Program-made: the position numbers and the translations under genes
The notes under the pieces: model-generated
Seen by the model: the letters and a program-made list of their open reading frames with translations, nothing else
Databases searched by the model: none
What the model was told of the DNA's origin: nothing
NCBI GenBank assembly: GCA_021815535.1
Contig: JAKAGL010000070.1
Location: 1 to 9,485 of the forward strand
Source: a bacterium
Lineage (GTDB): Bacteria; Nitrospinota_A; UBA7883; JACRGQ01
Length of the DNA stretch: 9,485 nucleotides
Direction: 5' to 3'
Shown: piece after piece, positions 1 through 5,982 of the stretch
Layout: the number at the start of each line of letters is the position of its first letter
How positions within the stretch are numbered: position 1 is the stretch's first letter

Positions 1-1
1 G

Positions 2-1348
2 GGAGAATGCCTGGGATTCATTTTTCTGGCCAGCCGTGAGGAAAAGGAGGCCAACCTACCGTTGCTGCAAACGGTGGCGAAACATCTGGGATTGATGGCC
101 GCTCGGGTACGGGATGCCGCGTTGATTGAAAAACGGCTGAAAACCCTGCAGACCATCAGCCATATTGGAACGTTCATCGCCTCGCAACTGACGTTGCGCG
201 AACTTACCCAGGCGGTGGTGGAGCATCTGGGCAAAGTGTTGCGCACCGACCGGGTAAATATCGTCCTCTACCACCCTAAAGAGGAAAAGCTGGAATTCAT
301 AGCCAGCTGGATCTCCGGCGAAGGGCACCGGGAGCCGGAAAGTTACCCTCTGAGCGACGGAATGAACAGCTGGATTATCCGCAACCGCCGCCCCCTCCTC
401 ATTAAAGAAGACAGCGAAAAAGAATGCGCCGCCATGGGGATCCGCCACGGGGGCAAACCGGCGAAATCGTGGCTTGGCGTTCCCATGCTGCAAAGCGGCC
501 GCATTGCGGGGGTACTCTCGGTGCAATGTTACCGCGATGCGGGACAGTACGACCAAACGTCGGTGGAAATGCTGAGCCTGGCCGCCCAACAAGTGGCGGT
601 AGCGGTGGCGAACGCCCAGCTCTACGAAGCGGCGGAAAAACGTGAAAAGGAAAAACAGCGGCTTTATCATTCCCTCACCCACGACCTTATATCATTCGTC
701 ACGCCGGTGAACGGCTATGGCGAAATGGTCCGTCGCATGGATGACCACGCCCTCATTGCCCGCAAAGATGAGATCGGCGCCCAGATCGTAAAGGCCGGCC
801 GGAAAATCGCCGCCTTTGTCGACGATATCCTGCTTTACGGAAAGCTGGAGTCGGGACGCCTTGCGATCTCTCCGTTACCGGTGAATATCTACAAAATTAT
901 CGACGCATCGGTTTCCAATTTCTTTTCCGAGTTGACCATGAGGAAAATAGATATTTTTGTGGATGGCGCGCGCTGGACTGAAGGGAGCGCCGGTGGCCTT
1001 CCTCAAAAGATCGTGCGTTGCGACATGCTTCACATCGAGCGGGTGCTCAACAACTGCATCCAAAACGCCATGAAACATGCAAAAAACAAGGTTGCCCTCA
1101 GCACCCGGACGGATGCCAGTGAGTTGTACTGCACGGTGGAGGATGACGGCGAAGGAATGCCGCGGGGAGAAATTCCCCACGTTTTCGACGAATACTGGCA
1201 GGCCAATCAGGCGAAAAAGGGGGTCGGCCTCGGCCTTCCTTCCGTGAAGCGGATCGTGGAACAGCATGGCGGCAAAGTAGCGGTCGACACCGATATCGGT
1301 AAGGGTTTCCGATTCACGTTCACCCTTCCCCTCGCCAGCAATTCGTAG
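2..1348 (+). CDS. Tandem-GAF sensor histidine kinase, 5' end outside window
   Basis: A soluble histidine kinase that probably senses a small ligand or redox state through GAF domains and phosphorylates an unseen response regulator. The frame is open to the left edge. A TTG at 62 could serve as a start, but the in-frame residues before it (GFIFLASREEKEANLPLLQ) look like the end of a first GAF domain, so the gene starts upstream. Counting from the codon at 62: a complete GAF domain at about 27-190, a short charged helix at 190-202, the H-box with His207 (codon 680-682), then a HATPase_c domain with N-box NNCIQNAMKHA (331-341), G1 box DDGEGMP (361-367), F-box HVFDEYW and G2 box GVGLGLPSVK (387-396). 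No membrane segment or receiver domain is visible. The H-box is divergent: HDLISF replaces the usual HELRTP. It ends 145 bases before the hsp20 genes, so a role in stress control is possible but only inferred from position. Confidence 0.88.
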   Translation, partial: GECLGFIFLASREEKEANLPLLQTVAKHLGLMAARVRDAALIEKRLKTLQTISHIGTFIASQLTLRELTQAVVEHLGKVLRTDRVNIVLYHPKEEKLEFIASWISGEGHREPESYPLSDGMNSWIIRNRRPLLIKEDSEKECAAMGIRHGGKPAKSWLGVPMLQSGRIAGVLSVQCYRDAGQYDQTSVEMLSLAAQQVAVAVANAQLYEAAEKREKEKQRLYHSLTHDLISFVTPVNGYGEMVRRMDDHALIARKDEIGAQIVKAGRKIAAFVDDILLYGKLESGRLAISPLPVNIYKIIDASVSNFFSELTMRKIDIFVDGARWTEGSAGGLPQKIVRCDMLHIERVLNNCIQNAMKHAKNKVALSTRTDASELYCTVEDDGEGMPRGEIPHVFDEYWQANQAKKGVGLGLPSVKRIVEQHGGKVAVDTDIGKGFRFTFTLPLASNS

Positions 1349-1413
1349 CTGTTTTCCCTGCACTTGCACCCAAGTACGGTATGTTGACGCCAATTTATCC
1401 GCCTTCTTCCGCC

Positions 1414-1441
1414 TTGACTATCAAAGAAACCGATTTTAAAT
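1414..1441 (+). promoter_or_regulatory. Candidate sigma70-type promoter for the hsp20 pair
   Basis: TTGACT at 1414-1419 (5 of 6 to TTGACA) lies 16 bases from TTAAAT at 1436-1441 (4 of 6 to TATAAT), followed by an A-rich stretch. A start near 1448 would give a leader of about 45 bases that contains the hairpin at 1462-1495. I see no CIRCE inverted repeat and no sigma32-type -10 (CCCCAT) here. The -10 match is modest, so the call is tentative. Confidence 0.4.
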
Positions 1442-1461
1442 AAAAAAAAGAAAATAAACGA

Positions 1462-1495
1462 ATGGCTGTAACTTTTTGATGGAGGAAATAGTCAT
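1462..1495 (+). promoter_or_regulatory. Candidate FourU-like RNA thermometer on hsp20 mRNA
   Basis: The leader folds into one hairpin that hides the ribosome-binding site and start codon of the first hsp20 gene. Bases 1462-1469 (AUGGCUGU) pair with 1488-1495 (AUAGUCAU) as 8 consecutive pairs, 2 of them G-U. After a 3-base bulge (AAC, 1470-1472), five U (1473-1477) pair with AGGAA (1483-1487), again with 2 G-U pairs, closing a GAUGG loop. The U-run against AGG of the Shine-Dalgarno sequence is the hallmark of FourU thermometers, and the outer stem takes in A and U of the AUG at 1494. The mix of A-U and G-U pairs suits a structure that melts on heating. FourU control of small heat-shock genes is established for agsA of Salmonella; its use here is inference from hand folding. 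Confidence 0.5.
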
Positions 1496-1928
1496 GTTAG
1501 TGAAGTGCTTTTACAATGGAGAAATCGCGGCGGCGCTCCAGGAAATGCAACAGACCCGGAATGAATATGAAAGGACTTTTACCAGCGCCTCAAACGGCCA
1601 TGCATTTCCCCCGCTGAGTGTGAACTTGGGTGAAGACGGTTATACCGTTACCGCCGAAATTCCGGGGGTCGATCCGGAAAAGCTTGAGATAATAGTATCA
1701 GAAGATACGGTAACCGTAAGCGGGAACCGCGAAGCGGAAAAAAATCCACACGGATCCGTATGGCATAAACGCGAACGGGAATATGGCGCATTTTCACGGA
1801 GCATCCGCTTGCCGTTCAAAGTGGATGAAACAAACGTCTCCGCGAAAGCAGTGAATGGATTATTGCGGCTGGTTATTGCCAAGCCCGCCGCGAAGAAACC
1901 GGTAAGGGTACCGGTACAGACGGCGTAA
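1494..1928 (+). CDS. Hsp20-family small heat-shock protein (144 aa)
   Basis: An ATP-independent holdase chaperone of the alpha-crystallin family that binds unfolding proteins in the cytoplasm and assembles into oligomers. The alpha-crystallin domain spans about residues 39-133. It starts with LSVNLGEDGYTVTAEIPGVD and contains the family signature A-x3-N-G-x-L as A117, N121, G122 and L124. A V-x-V tail motif (V137, V139) matches the C-terminal I/V-x-I/V oligomerisation motif. The N-terminal arm (1-38) is short. I chose ATG 1494 because GGAGG at 1481-1485 stands 8 bases before it; in-frame TTG 1476 and ATG 1479 have no Shine-Dalgarno sequence. The stop lies 26 bases before the second hsp20 gene, so the two are very probably co-transcribed. 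Heat control by the leader hairpin is likely. Sequence identity to its neighbour is low, so this is an old duplication or two distinct paralogues. Confidence 0.93.
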   Translation: MLVKCFYNGEIAAALQEMQQTRNEYERTFTSASNGHAFPPLSVNLGEDGYTVTAEIPGVDPEKLEIIVSEDTVTVSGNREAEKNPHGSVWHKREREYGAFSRSIRLPFKVDETNVSAKAVNGLLRLVIAKPAAKKPVRVPVQTA

Positions 1929-1954
1929 CATTTTCTGAAGAGGAGGAATCAGTC

Positions 1955-2458
1955 ATGAAAATGAAGAATATTGTTCCTTTCAGGAAAGAGAGGGAGGAAG
2001 GGCTGGCCCGGCATGAACAGGATCCGTTCTATGCCCTTCAAGACAGCATGAATCGGCTGTTCAGCGACTTTATGGGCGGTTTCAACCGCTTTACGGTGAT
2101 ACCCCGCGAAATGCGGGATATGGGCGCCCTGCCCCGCCTTGACGTAAGCGAAGATGAAAAGGCGGTCACCGTCACGGCCGAACTCCCAGGCATGAATGAA
2201 AAAGAGGTGGAATTGCTCCTCACTGAAAAAACCCTGACGATCAAGGGTGAAAAGAAGATGGAAAAAGAGGACGAAGGCAAGGAGTATTATCGGAGTGAGC
2301 GTTCTTACGGAACCTTCTGCCGAAGCCTGACGCTTCCTGCACCCGTTGACCGCGACAAGGTTGAGGCCCTGTTCAAGAACGGCGTACTGAAGGTGACTCT
2401 GCCCAAAACAGGCGAAACACTTCAGGCAACGAAAAAAATTGAGGTGAAAACGAGCTGA
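1955..2458 (+). CDS. Hsp20-family small heat-shock protein (167 aa)
   Basis: The second small heat-shock protein of the tandem pair. The N-terminal arm carries FYALQDSMNRLFSDF (25-39), the amphipathic helix common in bacterial Hsp20 proteins. The alpha-crystallin domain is about residues 58-152, from LPRLDVSEDEKAVTVTAELPGM to VLKVTLP. The signature A-x3-N-G-V-L is A138, N142, G143, V144 and L145, and the C-terminal oligomerisation motif is I162-E-V164. The start at 1955 is supported by AGGAGG at 1941-1946, 8 bases upstream. GGAGGAA, AGTC and ATG are shared with the first hsp20 gene, 14 of 16 bases being identical. Its Shine-Dalgarno sequence may also be weakly paired: UUUCU 1932-1936 against AGGAA 1944-1948 with a 7-base loop. 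A different N-terminal arm from its neighbour suggests mixed oligomers or different clients, which is inference. Confidence 0.95.
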   Translation: MKMKNIVPFRKEREEGLARHEQDPFYALQDSMNRLFSDFMGGFNRFTVIPREMRDMGALPRLDVSEDEKAVTVTAELPGMNEKEVELLLTEKTLTIKGEKKMEKEDEGKEYYRSERSYGTFCRSLTLPAPVDRDKVEALFKNGVLKVTLPKTGETLQATKKIEVKTS

Positions 2459-2497
2459 ACTATACCTAGTCCCCAACCCACTCTCCCCCTCCCCTAT

Positions 2498-2521
2498 CCG
2501 GCGGCTCACCTGAGCCGCCGG
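2498..2521 (+). terminator. Terminator-like hairpin after the hsp20 pair
   Basis: A perfect 11-base-pair inverted repeat, CCGGCGGCTCA / TGAGCCGCCGG, with only CC between the arms (in practice a smaller stem with a 4-base loop). It begins 40 bases after the second hsp20 stop codon. The T-run behind it is short (GCTTTAAACCTT), so termination may be partial or helped by Rho: the preceding 37 bases are C-rich and nearly free of G. It separates the hsp20 pair from the htrA promoter. Confidence 0.65.
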
Positions 2522-2553
2522 GCTTTAAACCTTCAGGGAATGACGGAGAAGCG

Positions 2554-2562
2554 TGTTATAAT
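2554..2562 (+). promoter_or_regulatory. Extended -10 promoter element of the htrA operon
   Basis: TGTTATAAT is a perfect extended -10 element (TGn followed by TATAAT). No good -35 hexamer is present; TTCAGG at 2532-2537 is the nearest weak candidate, 19 bases away. Extended -10 promoters often work without a -35. Transcription would start near 2569, about 47 bases before the htrA start codon. Confidence 0.6.
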
Positions 2563-2615
2563 TATGCTTTATAGCTTCTGGCTCAATGCAAATAATTCAT
2601 TAAAGGAGTTGGCCA

Positions 2616-4112
2616 ATGGATCACTTCAGAAATTGGAATGCGCGAAAGGTTTTTGCGGCCGTCGTCGTAGCGGGAATTATCGGATATCTCGCGGGCGGGA
2701 ACCATTCGGCGGAGATCGCATCGGCGGCCAGCGCGGCCAAACCGTCAACGGCCGTGGCAAACGCCAACTCAAAAAATATTTTTGTCGATATCGTAAAACG
2801 CGAAAAACCGGCGGTAGTGAATATATACACCACCCAAACGCCCAAACGGCCGCGCATACCGCATGGACAGCAAGGCCAGGGCGGCGATCCCTTCGATCTC
2901 TTCAATGAATTTTATGGCAACGAAATGCCTCAGGTGCCGCGCCACTCCCTTGGCTCCGGATTCATCATCGATAAAGAAGGTTATATCTTCACCAACAATC
3001 ATGTGGTGGAACGGGCCGATGAAGTCAAAGTAAAGCTCAACAACGGCAAGGAATATGACGCCCAGATCGTGGGAACCGATCCCGAAACCGATATCGCACT
3101 CATTAAAATTCAGGCCGACAAAGACCTCCCCGTGGTGGATTTGGGCGACAGCGACCAAATTGACGTGGGCGAATGGGTGCTTGCCATTGGCAATCCCTTT
3201 GGCCTTTCACAGACCGTGACCGTGGGGGTGGTGAGCGCGCTGGGCCGTGATATAGGCGCCGGCCGTTACGACAATTACATCCAGACCGACGCATCCATCA
3301 ACCCCGGCAATTCCGGCGGTCCGCTCATCGATATCAATGGCAAGGTGATCGGCATCAACGGCGCGATCCTCCCCGGCAACCAGGGGGGAAACATCGGTAT
3401 CGGCTTCGCCATTCCGATCAATATGGCCAAGCAGATTCTGAATGACCTCAAAGGGAAGAAGGGCGTCAGCCGGGGCTGGCTCGGTGTCGTCATCCAGGCG
3501 ATCACTCCGGAACTGCAAAAAGCCTTTAAGCTGAAAAGCAGCGACGGCGCGCTGGTGGGCGGCGTGGCCCAGGGCGGACCAGCCGATAAGGCGGGGATCA
3601 AGCGCGGCGACGTGATCACCAAATTCAGCGGTAAAGAAGTTAAGGACTCGCGAGACCTCCCCCGGTTTGTCGCCGAACAAAAACCCGGCACCACCGTGGA
3701 ACTGGAGCTGGACCGCAACGGCAAAAAGATGACTTTCAAGGTGGCATTGGGCGATCTGCGGGAAGGGGAGAAATCCTATCAAGCCACTACGAGGGGCGAA
3801 GAAAGCTATGATGATCTCGGCATCGTGGTAAGCGACATCACCCCGGAAATTGAAAAGGGATTGGGCCTTTCCAAAGGAAGTAAAGGGGTTGCCGTCACCG
3901 GCATTGACCCGCGCGGCGCGGCGGCACAGGCCGGCATCCAGCGTGGCGATATTATCGAAGAAGTGAACCGCCAGCCGTCACTGAACGTCGGACAATTCAA
4001 CGATGCGCTCTCAAAAGTGCCGGCGGATGAGGCGGTGCTTTTCACTGTGCGGCGCGGCAACGGCTCTACGTTTATCGTTATCCAGCCCATGCAGGATCCC
4101 CAAAACAAGTAA
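2616..4112 (+). CDS. HtrA/DegP-type periplasmic serine protease (Do family)
   Basis: A trypsin-fold protease and chaperone that degrades or refolds damaged envelope proteins. A hydrophobic segment at 11-27 (VFAAVVVAGIIGYLAGG) acts as signal peptide or membrane anchor. An A-rich stretch at 36-41 could be cleaved, but no clear site decides this. The protease domain (about 55-275) shows the full triad: His129 in TNNHVV, Asp159 in TDIALIK and Ser233 in GNSGGP. Two PDZ domains follow, about 286-380 (GWLGVVIQ to the VELELDRNGK strands) and 398-490, each with a conserved G-x-x-x-G-D-x-I core (GIKRGDVI, GIQRGDII). The length of 498 aa is normal for DegP/DegQ proteins. AAGGAG at 2603-2608, 7 bases upstream, supports the start. 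The TAA stop shares its last A with the ATG of the next gene. DegP, DegQ and MucD cannot be told apart from sequence alone. Confidence 0.97.
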   Translation: MDHFRNWNARKVFAAVVVAGIIGYLAGGNHSAEIASAASAAKPSTAVANANSKNIFVDIVKREKPAVVNIYTTQTPKRPRIPHGQQGQGGDPFDLFNEFYGNEMPQVPRHSLGSGFIIDKEGYIFTNNHVVERADEVKVKLNNGKEYDAQIVGTDPETDIALIKIQADKDLPVVDLGDSDQIDVGEWVLAIGNPFGLSQTVTVGVVSALGRDIGAGRYDNYIQTDASINPGNSGGPLIDINGKVIGINGAILPGNQGGNIGIGFAIPINMAKQILNDLKGKKGVSRGWLGVVIQAITPELQKAFKLKSSDGALVGGVAQGGPADKAGIKRGDVITKFSGKEVKDSRDLPRFVAEQKPGTTVELELDRNGKKMTFKVALGDLREGEKSYQATTRGEESYDDLGIVVSDITPEIEKGLGLSKGSKGVAVTGIDPRGAAAQAGIQRGDIIEEVNRQPSLNVGQFNDALSKVPADEAVLFTVRRGNGSTFIVIQPMQDPQNK

Positions 4113-5113
4113 TGAGACGGATCGGCATCACGACCACCATCCCCGCCGAATTTATTTTCGCGGCGGGGATGGCGCCGGTTGACCTCAATAACATTTTCAT
4201 TGTGGATGCCGCGCCGGCCGGTATGCTGGAGCGCGCCGAACGCGATGGACTGCCCCGTGCGGTTTGCGGATGGATCAAGGGAATGTACGGAGCGGCTTTA
4301 GCCGCCGGCGTGGAAAGCATCATTGCCGTGAGCGATGGCGACTGCTCGCACACCCGCTCCCTGATCGAGATCCTCGAAATGGAAGGGGTAACACCGGTCC
4401 CGTTCGCCTACCCATACGACCGCGATTATGCGTTGCTGAAACGCCAGATGGAGAAACTGGCCGCTTATCTGAACATAGGTTTCACCGACGCCGAAGAAAT
4501 GATGAAGCGGATGGATGTTATTCGTAAAAAACTGCACCGGATAGACGAGATGACATGGCGTGAAAACACCGTGACCGGAATGGAAAACCACCTCTATCTC
4601 GTCAGCGCCAGCGACATGGATGGCGACATGGACCGCTTCGGACGAAAGGTGGACGCCTTTCTTGCCGAGGCGGCCGCACGGGAACCCTTTCCGCGCGGAA
4701 TACGCCTCGCCTACATCGGCGTGCCGCCGATTTTTACCGATATATACCAATTCCTTGAATCGCGGGGAGCCCGCGTTGTTTTTAACGAGGTGCAGCGGCA
4801 ATTCACATTCCCGTTCGATACCACTGATCTGGTGGAACGCTACCGCCGCTACACTTACCCATACGATGTGTTCAGCCGGGTGCATGACATCGAGGCCGAG
4901 CTTGCCCGGCGGGACATCGACGGCGTGATCCATTACGTGCAGTCATTCTGCCATCACCAAATGGAAGACGTTGTCTTTCGTAAACACCTTGCCGGCATCC
5001 CCCTGCTGACGGTGGAGGGAGACGCGCCCGGCCCGCTTGACGCCCGCACCCGCCTGCGTATCGAAAGCTTTTGCGAAATGCTGGGTGGCAGGCGGCGGAA
5101 AACGGCATCGTGA
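4112..5113 (+). CDS. 2-hydroxyacyl-CoA dehydratase / benzoyl-CoA reductase family protein (HgdB-like)
   Basis: Family members bind a [4Fe-4S] cluster and, after one-electron reduction by an ATP-driven activase, remove water from 2-hydroxyacyl-CoA or reduce difficult substrates by radical chemistry. The N-terminus IPAEFIFAAGMAPVDL (10-25) and the end PGPLDARTRLRIESFCEML (307-325) are typical of the family. The protein has four cysteines: C52 (VCGW), C78 (GDCSHT), C280 (QSFCHHQMED) and C321. The first three sit where cluster ligands are expected. At 333 aa it is shorter than most members (roughly 370-430). Only one such subunit is present, whereas the known dehydratases use two different ones, so a homodimer or a partner elsewhere must be assumed. 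It starts on the last base of the htrA stop codon (TAATG) and overlaps the activase gene by 4 bases. The substrate is unknown. A double-cubane-cluster protein is less likely with so few cysteines. Confidence 0.87.
   Translation: MRRIGITTTIPAEFIFAAGMAPVDLNNIFIVDAAPAGMLERAERDGLPRAVCGWIKGMYGAALAAGVESIIAVSDGDCSHTRSLIEILEMEGVTPVPFAYPYDRDYALLKRQMEKLAAYLNIGFTDAEEMMKRMDVIRKKLHRIDEMTWRENTVTGMENHLYLVSASDMDGDMDRFGRKVDAFLAEAAAREPFPRGIRLAYIGVPPIFTDIYQFLESRGARVVFNEVQRQFTFPFDTTDLVERYRRYTYPYDVFSRVHDIEAELARRDIDGVIHYVQSFCHHQMEDVVFRKHLAGIPLLTVEGDAPGPLDARTRLRIESFCEMLGGRRRKTAS
4141..4168 (+). other. GC-rich inverted repeat just inside the dehydratase-like gene
   Basis: CCCCGCCG at 4141-4148 is the exact complement of CGGCGGGG at 4161-4168, with a 12-base AT-rich centre. 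The hairpin would begin about 30 bases after the start codon. It could pause ribosomes or set the ratio of HtrA to the downstream proteins, or protect mRNA ends. It encodes residues 10-19, a conserved stretch, so chance from codon use is possible. Confidence 0.35.
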
Positions 5114-5880
5114 AAACGCTCGGTATTGATGTTGGCAGCCGCTATGTAAAACTCGCCGGGTTTGATGGCGATGAACTTCTTTTCACCGACAAATTGGATT
5201 CAATCGCGTTTTACACCCTCTGCCGCCATGCTGGCAAAGTTGACATCTCACGTCTGCCGGTTCTTTCGGAAAAGGGGTTTGTCCGGGAACGCGTGGCGAG
5301 CACCGGCTATGGCCGTTACAACGTCAAGATAGAGGGGTCCGCCGTCATCAGCGAAATCAAGGCGCATGCACTTGGGGCTGTCCGTCAGACCGGTCTTTCT
5401 GATTTCACCCTGCTCGACCTTGGCGGGCAGGACACCAAAGTAGTTCGCATCAGAAACGGCGAAGTGGACGATTTCGTTATGAACGACAAATGCGCGGCCG
5501 GCAGCGGACGGTATCTGGAGAACATCGCCACGATTCTCGGCATCACACCCGAGGAACTGGGGCGGCACACCGCCAAGCCGCTGCAGCTTTCTGCCACCTG
5601 CGCCATCTTCGGCGAATCCGAAGTTATCGGCGCTGTTGCCGAAGGGGCCGAAATCGTACATATCTGCGCCGGCGCCAACCTTTCAGTTGCCCAACGTTTG
5701 GTTCCGCTGGCCAGACGGTATGCGTCGGAGAAATATGTGGTGACCGGCGGGGTGGCGTACAACGGCGGCGTACTGAAATTCTTGGGGGAAAAACTCGGCG
5801 CAGAACTGGTTGTGCCACGTTATCCCATCTTCAATGGCGCCATCGGCTGCGCCCTTGAAGCCGCGGTTGTCCACGCCTGA
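5110..5880 (+). CDS. ATPase activase of 2-hydroxyacyl-CoA dehydratase (BadF/BadG/BcrA/HgdC family)
   Basis: An ASKHA-fold ATPase whose homodimer holds one bridging [4Fe-4S] cluster and drives an electron into its partner dehydratase as ATP is hydrolysed. Motifs from the GTG start: phosphate-1 loop GIDVGS (5-10), STGYGR (64-69), phosphate-2 DLGGQDTK (103-110), NDKCAAGSGRYLE with cluster ligand C128, SATCAIFGESEV with second ligand C164, and the adenosine motif VTGGVAYNGG (211-220). The two cysteines and their spacing match HgdC, so activity is expected. The length of 256 aa is normal. I chose GTG 5110 over ATG 5071 because the protein then begins at the first beta strand (MKTLGIDVGS) and GTGA overlaps the previous stop by 4 bases, a usual sign of coupling. 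No strong Shine-Dalgarno sequence precedes it. An electron donor (ferredoxin or flavodoxin) is not encoded here. Confidence 0.94.
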   Translation: MKTLGIDVGSRYVKLAGFDGDELLFTDKLDSIAFYTLCRHAGKVDISRLPVLSEKGFVRERVASTGYGRYNVKIEGSAVISEIKAHALGAVRQTGLSDFTLLDLGGQDTKVVRIRNGEVDDFVMNDKCAAGSGRYLENIATILGITPEELGRHTAKPLQLSATCAIFGESEVIGAVAEGAEIVHICAGANLSVAQRLVPLARRYASEKYVVTGGVAYNGGVLKFLGEKLGAELVVPRYPIFNGAIGCALEAAVVHA

Positions 5881-5982
5881 CTTCACACATTCCACCTCAT
5901 AAATCTTACCCGTGGCGTAAATGCCCGCCGCCGGTAACAAGAAAATAATGGAGGATGGAATTTCAGAACTGGAAAAAGAGGA

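Noticed and set aside
62..64. TTG as the true start of the GAF kinase gene
   Set aside because: The frame is open to the left edge and the residues before this codon match the end of another GAF domain, so the gene begins outside the window.
1362..1375. ACTTG-CACC-CAAGT hairpin as terminator of the GAF kinase gene
   Set aside because: The stem has only five pairs and no T-run follows.
1462..1479. Five-codon mini-ORF (MAVTF) ahead of the first hsp20 gene
   Set aside because: It has no Shine-Dalgarno sequence and its ATG falls in the 5' arm of the proposed hairpin; pairing explains the sequence better than a leader peptide.
2596..2620. Hairpin UUCAUU/AAUGGA over the htrA start codon as a second RNA thermometer
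   Set aside because: It has six weak pairs and a 13-base loop that leaves the Shine-Dalgarno sequence unpaired; too weak to claim.
2540..2908. 122-codon open frame overlapping the start of htrA
   Set aside because: It is out of phase with htrA, has Arg/Gly-rich composition with no recognisable domain, and overlaps a clear HtrA coding region.
5071..5109. ATG 5071 as the start of the activase
   Set aside because: It would add 13 residues before the first beta strand of the ATPase fold; GTG 5110 gives the standard N-terminus and the usual 4-base overlap.
5881..5982. Terminator or small gene between the converging activase and SCO-like genes
   Set aside because: No stable hairpin with a T-run and no open frame with a ribosome-binding site is visible on either strand.
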